Shown piece after piece: positions 7,245 to 11,808 of a stretch of DNA of 11,808 nt. This DNA is from Porphyromonadaceae bacterium (lineage in GTDB: Bacteria > Bacteroidota > Bacteroidia > Bacteroidales > Paludibacteraceae): contig CAJPNS010000059.1 of NCBI GenBank assembly GCA_905372135.1, forward strand, positions 1-11,808, read 5' to 3'. Within the stretch, counting starts at the first letter, position 1, and the number at the start of each line of letters is the position of its first letter. Made by a program: the position numbers and the translations under genes. The notes beneath the pieces are model-generated. The model saw only the letters and a program-made list of their open reading frames with translations, was not told the DNA's origin and made no database searches.

Positions 7245-7631
7245 ATGTCGAAATCACTTTTTATTCTTATGCTATCTATATTAGGTTTTATGGGTTGCAC
7301 CGCACAGAACGGCTCTTCGATAGATTCCAAAGAGGCTTACGGTCTGATAAAAAAGGCAGACGCCAACATCGCTATTCTCGATGTCCGTACCGCCAAGGAG
7401 TTTGCCGACGGGCACGTGGCGGGAGCTGTCAATATCGATGTCAATCAGACGGATTTTGCCCAAAAGATAGACGAGCTCGACCGTTCGAAGACATATATCG
7501 TCTATTGCCGTTCGGGACGCCGTAGCAGAAAGGCGGTCGGCATTATGGCTGCCAAAGGTTTCAAGAACCTGTACAATGTTTCGGACGGTTTCGTGGGTTG
7601 GAACAAAAACGGGCTGCCTTTCGAGAAGTAA
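7245..7631 (+). CDS. Rhodanese-domain lipoprotein
   Basis: A 128-residue predicted lipoprotein with one rhodanese domain. Residues 1-17 are a lipoprotein signal ending in the lipobox FMGC, with C18 the lipidated cysteine. The rhodanese fold spans about 27-126: LDVRT (45-49), EFADGHVAGAVNI, then the active-site loop YCRSGRRS with catalytic C88, and the closing phrase DGFVGWNKNGLP. The six-residue loop after C88 fits sulfurtransferases rather than Cdc25-like phosphatases. It would carry persulfide sulfur at the envelope; donor and acceptor are unknown. It starts 52 nt after the LuxR-type gene with no visible promoter or terminator between them, so it may be the third gene of that operon. Sulfur handling would suit a cluster-repair theme, but that is inference. 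Confidence 0.92.
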   Translation: MSKSLFILMLSILGFMGCTAQNGSSIDSKEAYGLIKKADANIAILDVRTAKEFADGHVAGAVNIDVNQTDFAQKIDELDRSKTYIVYCRSGRRSRKAVGIMAAKGFKNLYNVSDGFVGWNKNGLPFEK

Positions 7632-7644
7632 TAAGGCAATACAA

Positions 7645-7864
7645 AATTGCTCGGGAGTAATCCAAGAATTGCTCAGGAGTAATCCGGAGATTGATAAGTA
7701 CCTTTTGCGAGATTGCTATATTGGTTTCGAAAGAAAGGTATATAGGTTTCAGAAGAAAGGTATATAGGTTTCAGAAAAAAGGTATATTGGTTTCAGAAAA
7801 AAGGTATATAGGTTTCAGAAAAAAGGTATATAGGTTTCGAAAGATTGATAAGTGCCTTTCTAAA
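7645..7864. repeat. Noncoding array in strict 22-bp register (about 10 units)
   Basis: From 7645 to 7864 the sequence can be cut into ten consecutive 22-bp blocks without gaps. Blocks 1-2 share AATTGCTC(G/A)GGAGTAATCC (7645-7663, 7667-7685). Block 3 (7689-7710) and block 10 (7843-7864) share GATTGATAAGT(A/G)CCTTT. Blocks 4-9 share the core GGTATATAGGTTTC or a close variant followed by an A-rich tail (7715-7846); the outermost copies, 4 and 9, have TTTCGAAAG where the inner ones have TTTCAGAA. Inner units are nearly identical and outer units diverge, the pattern expected from slippage or unequal exchange. There are no spacers, so it is not CRISPR. Because 22 is not a multiple of 3 the frame rotates, so it does not encode a repeated peptide. 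Confidence 0.9.
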
Positions 7865-7878
7865 AAACGATAAATGCT

Positions 7879-8292
7879 ATGTATACTAAACTTTGGCTGT
7901 CGATAATCGGGCTGCACGCTCTGCATCAGATAGAAGAGAGTATAAGTTTTTTCCGGTGGTATATCGAATGTTACGATAGAATACCCGATTGGTTGCATAT
8001 ACAGAGTGCCGATAATGCACGACTTGTGGTAGCTCACCCCGAATATTTCATCTTCGCTACCTTGTTGCAATTGCTGTTAGTGTCGGTTTTGGCTTTTGCC
8101 TTTCGCCGCAACGAGCGGGTAACGCGTTTGCTTATTTGGTGCTACCTTGCGGGGTTGTCGTTTTTCATCGTCTGGCATATCCTTATCTGCTATTTTGCCC
8201 ATTCGTACGCACCTGTTATGGTTACGTGCATAGGAGGGCTGTATCTTATACCTCTGTTTGCATACAAGCTCTATAAATTGGGTAAAAGGTAA
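7879..8292 (+). CDS. Small membrane protein with an HXXEE motif
   Basis: A 137-residue integral membrane protein. Near the N-terminus it has HALHQIEES, containing the H16-x-x-E19-E20 signature that names the HXXEE domain family. Hydrophobic spans follow at about 56-75, 82-105 and 110-131, with a second conserved-looking region FIVWHILICYFAHSYAP that adds histidines. The family is a group of small multi-pass proteins of unknown function; the conserved His and Glu suggest a metal or proton site, but this is not established. The start at 7879 is just after the 22-bp array, and an out-of-frame ATG lies at 7874. No promoter box is visible directly upstream, so it may depend on read-through or on a signal within the array. 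Confidence 0.75.
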   Translation: MYTKLWLSIIGLHALHQIEESISFFRWYIECYDRIPDWLHIQSADNARLVVAHPEYFIFATLLQLLLVSVLAFAFRRNERVTRLLIWCYLAGLSFFIVWHILICYFAHSYAPVMVTCIGGLYLIPLFAYKLYKLGKR

Positions 8293-8304
8293 CTTCGACG
8301 ACGC

Positions 8305-8397
8305 CTGCGTGAGGGATAGCAGCGGATACGCAGCCGCCCAAGGCGGCAAGTAAGAGCGGATAGCCCGACCCGAAGCGAAAGCGAGGGGCACGCCCAA
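8305..8397. repeat. GC-rich structured intergenic element
   Basis: This stretch is much richer in G+C than the promoter DNA that follows it. It contains nested inverted repeats: CTGCGT (8305-8310) with ACGCAG (8328-8333), then a perfect GCCGCC-CAA-GGCGGC hairpin (8333-8347), and outer arms GCGTG (8307-8311) with CACGC (8389-8393), which compete with the first stem. AGCGGATA occurs twice (8321-8328 and 8355-8362). It ends GAGGGGCACGCCC. From memory, similar sequence (GTGAGGGATAGC..., AGCCCGACCC..., GGGGCACGCCC) is dispersed between genes in other Bacteroidota; I could not check this. No T-run follows the hairpins, so it is not a standard terminator. Confidence 0.6.
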
Positions 8398-8434
8398 ATC
8401 ATCGTCATTATCGCTCGGGTACGACAATTTTTTG

Positions 8435-8442
8435 TACCTTTG
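8435..8442 (+). promoter_or_regulatory. Probable -7 element of the metG promoter
   Basis: TACCTTTG followed by CAC is a strong match to the Bacteroidota TAnnTTTG element, 32 nt before the metG ATG. No TTTG is seen 19-21 nt upstream. The box overlaps the right arm of a small inverted repeat, GGTAC (8418-8422) and GTACC (8434-8438). Confidence 0.6.
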
Positions 8443-8474
8443 CACCTCATTATATTATAAAAAAGTAAGACAAT

Positions 8475-10529
8475 ATGAATTTCAAACGCACAAATATAAC
8501 GACAGCATTGCCATACGCCAACGGGCCCGTACATATCGGGCATTTGGCAGGGGTCTACGTCCCCGCCGATATCTACGCACGTTATCTCCGCAACAAGGGA
8601 GAAGAAGTGGTTTTCATAGGCGGTAGCGACGAACACGGCGTGCCTATCACCATCAAAGCAAGGAAAGAGGGCGTTACGCCACAGGATATTGTAGACCGAT
8701 ACCACGAAATAATCAAACGTTCGTTCGAAGAGTTCGGTATATCGTTCGACGTATATTCGCGGACGACCTCGAAGACACACTACCGTGTGGCATCCGATTT
8801 TTTCAAGAAACTATACGACAAAGGCGAGTTTATCGAACAGACATCTGAGCAGTATTACGACGAAGAGGCGGGGCAGTTTTTGGCAGACCGTTATATCACG
8901 GGTAAGTGCCCTCACTGCGGCAACGAGCGTGCATACGGCGACCAATGCGAGTCGTGCGGCACGTCGCTCAGTCCGACAGACTTGATAAATCCCCAATCGG
9001 CTATATCGGGCTCGAAACCCGTTATGCGTCAGACACGCCATTGGTACTTGCCACTCGATAAGCACGAGGCTTGGCTTCGCGATTACATACTTAATAATCA
9101 CAAGGAATGGAAAACTAATGTTTACGGTCAGTGTAAAAGTTGGCTCGACGTGGGCTTGCAGCCCCGTGCCGTCAGCCGCGACCTCGACTGGGGCGTACCC
9201 GTACCGCTCCCCGATGCCGAAGGTAAAGTGCTATACGTATGGTTCGACGCTCCAATAGGCTATATCTCCAATACGATAGAATTGTGCAGTGAGAAACCCG
9301 AAAAGTTCGGCAATTGGGAGCGTTGGTGGAAAGACCCCGAGACGCGTCTCGTCCATTTTATCGGTAAAGACAACATTGTTTTCCACTGCATAGTGTTCCC
9401 CGCTATGCTCAAAGCCGAAGGCTCGTATATACTGCCCGACAATGTGCCTGCCAATGAGTTTCTCAACCTCGAGGGCGACAAGATAAGCACCTCACGCAAC
9501 TGGGCTGTGTGGCTGCACGAATATCTCGTCGATATGCCCGACAAACAAGATGTGCTGCGTTATGTGCTTACAGCCAATGCTCCCGAGACAAAAGACAACG
9601 ACTTTACGTGGCGAGACTTCCAAGTCCGCAACAATAGCGAACTCGTGGCTATATACGGCAATTTCATCAATCGGACGTTGGTTTTGACAGGTAAATATTT
9701 CGATGGCAAAGTACCGCCTCTCGGTACGCTCGAAGATATAGACAAGGACGTATTGGCACAAATAGCAGACAGTAAGGCGAAGATAGAGCAACTGCTCGAC
9801 AACTTCCATTTCCGAGATGCTCTACGCGAGGCGATGAATCTTGCCCGCACAGGCAATAAATACCTTGCAGACACAGAGCCTTGGAAGCTGGCAAAGACCG
9901 ATATGAGCCGTGTGGCAACGATACTAAATGTTGCCCTGCAGCTCTCTGCAAATCTGAACATAGCATTCGAACCGTTTTTGCCTTTCTCTTCGGCAAAGCT
10001 ACGGCAAATGTTGCAGTTCGACTCGGTACGGTGGGCAGACTTCGGCAAGACCGAACTGCTACCCGCAGGACACGCATTGGGTAAGACCGAACTGCTATTC
10101 GAACAGATAGACGATGCCGCCATCGACCAACAAATAAACAAGCTACAGCAAACGAAGGCTGCCAACGCCGTCCAATCGCAGACAGTAAAGGCGGTCAAAG
10201 AGACAGTCGAATTCGACGACTTCCTCAAACTCGATATACGTGTAGGCACCGTTGTTGAGTGCAGTAAGGTGCCCAAAGCGGATAAACTCTTGCAATTCCG
10301 TATAGACGACGGTATGGGCGGACGCACTATCGTGTCGGGGATTGCGGCACACTATCCCGAACCCGAGAAACTCGTCGGCACGCAAGTGTGTTTCGTTGCC
10401 AACTTTGCCGCTCGTAAGCTACGAGGTATCGACAGCGAAGGTATGATACTCTCTGCCGAGATGCCCGACGGTAGTTTGGTACTGGTGCAGCCCAATACTA
10501 AGATATCTGACGGCAGTACGATAGTTTAA
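8475..10529 (+). CDS. metG: Methionyl-tRNA synthetase
   Basis: A 684-residue cytoplasmic class I synthetase that charges tRNA-Met with methionine, for both initiation and elongation. The N-terminal Rossmann domain has HIGH at 20-23 (in GPVHIGHLAG). The connective zinc-binding insertion has C145-x2-C148 and C158-x2-C161 (CPHCG, CESCG). The KMSKS loop appears as KISTS at 336-340. The anticodon-binding helical domain follows to about 540, then a linker, and from about 579 a tRNA-binding OB-fold (FDDFLKLDIRVGTVVEC). The full length agrees with the long MetG form carrying a fused OB-fold. In the linker a 15-bp sequence is duplicated (10047-10061, 10083-10097), giving GKTELL twice, 12 residues apart. 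It is the first gene of a plus-strand housekeeping run and has its own promoter box. Confidence 0.98.
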   Translation: MNFKRTNITTALPYANGPVHIGHLAGVYVPADIYARYLRNKGEEVVFIGGSDEHGVPITIKARKEGVTPQDIVDRYHEIIKRSFEEFGISFDVYSRTTSKTHYRVASDFFKKLYDKGEFIEQTSEQYYDEEAGQFLADRYITGKCPHCGNERAYGDQCESCGTSLSPTDLINPQSAISGSKPVMRQTRHWYLPLDKHEAWLRDYILNNHKEWKTNVYGQCKSWLDVGLQPRAVSRDLDWGVPVPLPDAEGKVLYVWFDAPIGYISNTIELCSEKPEKFGNWERWWKDPETRLVHFIGKDNIVFHCIVFPAMLKAEGSYILPDNVPANEFLNLEGDKISTSRNWAVWLHEYLVDMPDKQDVLRYVLTANAPETKDNDFTWRDFQVRNNSELVAIYGNFINRTLVLTGKYFDGKVPPLGTLEDIDKDVLAQIADSKAKIEQLLDNFHFRDALREAMNLARTGNKYLADTEPWKLAKTDMSRVATILNVALQLSANLNIAFEPFLPFSSAKLRQMLQFDSVRWADFGKTELLPAGHALGKTELLFEQIDDAAIDQQINKLQQTKAANAVQSQTVKAVKETVEFDDFLKLDIRVGTVVECSKVPKADKLLQFRIDDGMGGRTIVSGIAAHYPEPEKLVGTQVCFVANFAARKLRGIDSEGMILSAEMPDGSLVLVQPNTKISDGSTIV

Positions 10530-10553
10530 CCTCACACACCAACGGGTGGTACT

Positions 10554-11156
10554 ATGCATATAAACGAAGCGGAATTTGTGATATCGAACAGCGATTTCAG
10601 GTGTTGCCCGCAGGGCGATACCACCGAAGTAGCTTTCATCGGGCGTTCTAACGTCGGTAAATCGTCGCTCATCAACTACCTGACAGGTAAAAAGGATTTG
10701 GCTAAGACTTCGTCGAAACCCGGCAAGACACTCCTTATAAACCATTTCCTTATAAATAAGCGTTTCCACATAGTAGACCTACCCGGATACGGCTTTGCCA
10801 AGGTGAGCAAGACACAACGCGAGAGGTTGCGTAAGATTATCGAGGATTATATAATGTTTCGCCCACAGCTCGCCAACCTGTTCGTATTGCTCGACAGCCG
10901 CCTATCGCCGCAGGCTATCGACTTGGAGTTTATGGAGTGGCTCGGACTTGGCGGCGTACCTTTCTCGATAGTCTTCACCAAGACCGACAAGCAATCTCGT
11001 TCACGACTGATGCAGAATATCGAAAACTACCGTACCAAGCTCTACGAAACTTGGGAGTCGCTGCCGCCGATATTTATGACCTCCAGCGAAAAACGCGAGG
11101 GACGAGAAGAGATATTGGATTATATAGAGAAAATAGTCGAAGGGCAAATGCTCTGA
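10554..11156 (+). CDS. engB: Ribosome biogenesis GTP-binding protein YsxC/EngB
   Basis: A 200-residue TRAFAC-class GTPase that assists late assembly of the large ribosomal subunit and is required for normal growth in many bacteria. The G motifs are complete: G1 GRSNVGKSS (30-38), the G2 threonine within KPGKT (55-59), G3 DLPGYG (75-80), G4 TKTD (142-145) and G5 SSE (177-179). The RSNVGKSS form of the P-loop and DLPGYGFA are characteristic of EngB and distinguish it from Era and EngA. Length matches the family (about 195-210). It starts 24 nt after metG, so co-transcription is likely; a minor CACC-AACG-GGTG inverted repeat lies in the gap (10537-10548). Confidence 0.97.
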   Translation: MHINEAEFVISNSDFRCCPQGDTTEVAFIGRSNVGKSSLINYLTGKKDLAKTSSKPGKTLLINHFLINKRFHIVDLPGYGFAKVSKTQRERLRKIIEDYIMFRPQLANLFVLLDSRLSPQAIDLEFMEWLGLGGVPFSIVFTKTDKQSRSRLMQNIENYRTKLYETWESLPPIFMTSSEKREGREEILDYIEKIVEGQML

Positions 11157-11202
11157 GAGGCAACCGCCACACAAAAACCAAACACATAAAAAACACACAG
11201 CA

Positions 11203-11637
11203 ATGAAAGCACTTTTTGCAGGAAGTTTCGACCCATTTACCGTCGGACACAAAGACATTATCGATAGAGCTTTGCCGCTATTCGACGAGATAGTCGTAGG
11301 CGTGGGTTACAATATTTCGAAGCAATATACCTGCTCGGCGGAAGAGACCGCCGAGACTATCGTAAATATCTACGCCCACGAGCCGAAAGTAACGGTAAAT
11401 GTATACAGCGGTCTGACAGTAGATTTTGCCAAAGAATTGTCGACAGACTGTATTCTACGAGCCATTCGCAGTGTCAAAGATTTCGAGTACGAACGGGATT
11501 TGGCAGAGGTCAACCGCCGACTGTCGGGCATAGAGACAGTGTTTATGTTTTCGTCGCCCGAACTGTCGCACGTATCGTCGTCGATGGTACGCGAGCTTGC
11601 AAGCTACGGCAAAGACATAAGCCGCTTTTTGCCGTAA
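11203..11637 (+). CDS. coaD: Phosphopantetheine adenylyltransferase
   Basis: A 144-residue cytoplasmic enzyme for the penultimate step of coenzyme A synthesis: 4'-phosphopantetheine plus ATP gives dephospho-CoA plus pyrophosphate. The nucleotidyltransferase signature TVGH is at 13-16 (after GSFDPF). The segment LRAIRSVKDFEYERDLAEVN corresponds to the substrate-binding RGLR-DFEYE region of E. coli CoaD, and VSSSMVREL to its ISSS motif. The protein ends at RFLP, where the longer E. coli homolog continues for about a dozen more residues; all catalytic parts are present, so this looks like a short natural C-terminus, although repeats begin only 7 nt after the stop. It lies 46 nt after engB, with no promoter box in the gap, so it probably shares that transcript. 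Confidence 0.97.
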   Translation: MKALFAGSFDPFTVGHKDIIDRALPLFDEIVVGVGYNISKQYTCSAEETAETIVNIYAHEPKVTVNVYSGLTVDFAKELSTDCILRAIRSVKDFEYERDLAEVNRRLSGIETVFMFSSPELSHVSSSMVRELASYGKDISRFLP

Positions 11638-11643
11638 GGCAAA

Positions 11644-11678
11644 TTAGGTGTTAGGTTTTAGGTTTTAGGTGTTGGGTG
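11644..11678 (+). repeat. Heptanucleotide tandem repeat (TTAGGTG/T), five units
   Basis: Five consecutive 7-bp units: TTAGGTG, TTAGGTT, TTAGGTT, TTAGGTG and TTGGGTG. They begin 7 nt after the coaD stop codon. A telomere-like short sequence repeat of this sort is prone to slippage; no function is evident. Confidence 0.85.
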
Positions 11679-11682
11679 GTAT

Positions 11683-11768
11683 GGGCGAACACAATTATTA
11701 TAAGGGCGAACACACGGGGCAGCCCCTACGGTTCGTGTTATTGAATGTTTGTATTGGGCGTTGCCCAA
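11683..11768. repeat. Cluster of short direct and inverted repeats downstream of coaD
   Basis: GGGCGAACACA occurs at 11683-11693 and 11704-11714. Within the second copy a nested hairpin starts: CGAAC (11707-11711) pairs with GTTCG (11731-11735) around GGGGC-A-GCCCC (11716-11726). A third hairpin, TTGGGC-GTT-GCCCAA, is at 11754-11768. Elements of this appearance are commonly dispersed between genes in Bacteroidota, from memory only. Confidence 0.65.
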
Positions 11769-11773
11769 ACCCA

Positions 11774-11805
11774 CTTACTTTTTTGTCTTAACACAAAAAA
11801 GTAAG
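11774..11805. terminator. Perfect 13-bp inverted repeat with T/A runs, possible terminator
   Basis: CTTACTTTTTTGT (11774-11786) and ACAAAAAAGTAAG (11793-11805) form a perfect 13-bp stem with a 6-nt loop. The T-run is inside the stem rather than after it, so it is not a standard intrinsic terminator, but it is the first strong hairpin after coaD that could stop the metG-engB-coaD transcript. The window ends 3 nt later, so any following T-tract is unseen. A repeat-family member is an equal possibility. Confidence 0.5.
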
Positions 11806-11808
11806 CAA

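Noticed and set aside
7715..7846. CRISPR array.
   Set aside because: Units are directly abutting 22-bp copies without unique spacers, and no cas genes are present.
7691..7873. A 60-residue protein in the 22-bp repeats.
   Set aside because: The unit length is not a multiple of three, the frame survives only by AT-rich chance, and there is no homology-like feature.
8077..8780. Minus-strand frames crossing the GC-rich element and the start of metG.
   Set aside because: They run antisense to two well-supported genes and contain no recognisable domain; they are by-products of GC-rich repeat and codon bias.
9480..9494. Unusual KMSKS loop (KISTS) in MetG.
   Set aside because: From memory this variant is normal among Bacteroidota MetG proteins and keeps the key lysine and serines.

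Overview
The window looks like chromosomal DNA from a Bacteroidota bacterium, most likely of the order Bacteroidales. Evidence: a TonB-dependent receptor with an N-terminal carboxypeptidase-regulatory-like domain; promoter elements of the Bacteroidota type (TAnnTTTG, in two cases with an upstream TTG/TTTG); the linked NIF3-like and C4 zinc-ribbon coiled-coil genes; a MetG with a fused C-terminal OB-fold; and intergenic repeats of a style common in this phylum. Coding DNA is moderate in G+C, while the first large intergenic region is strongly AT-rich.

Layout. Positions 1-199 hold the N-terminal part of an XRE-type regulator on the minus strand. About 1.2 kb of AT-rich DNA follows with no convincing gene; it carries the promoters of the regulator and of a divergent outer-membrane TonB-dependent receptor (1390-3729, +). 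The receptor and a convergent minus-strand pair, the NIF3/DUF34 metal-binding protein (4750-5844) then the zinc-ribbon coiled-coil protein (3815-4708), share one hairpin that can terminate both directions. Back-to-back promoters near 5860-5888 separate the NIF3 pair from a plus-strand set: a YtfE/RIC-like hemerythrin protein (5927-6613), a LuxR-type regulator with a degenerate receiver domain (6620-7192) and a rhodanese lipoprotein (7245-7631).

A noncoding array in strict 22-bp register (7645-7864) precedes a small HXXEE-type membrane protein (7879-8292). A GC-rich, structured intergenic element (about 8305-8397) follows, then a housekeeping run on the plus strand: metG (8475-10529), the ribosome-assembly GTPase gene engB/ysxC (10554-11156) and coaD (11203-11637). 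The window ends in a cluster of small repeats and hairpins (11644-11805).

How the genes may work together. The hemerythrin protein and LuxR regulator are almost certainly co-transcribed. By family they suggest handling of nitric oxide, oxygen or iron-sulfur damage, but the hemerythrin protein lacks the dicysteine of the classical family. The rhodanese lipoprotein may extend this set with an envelope sulfur-handling function. metG, engB and coaD are core functions in translation, ribosome assembly and coenzyme A synthesis. I did not find a clear new defence or mobile system. The least-explained items are the 22-bp array, the GC-rich structured element, the RIC-like/LuxR pair and the long AT-rich region.
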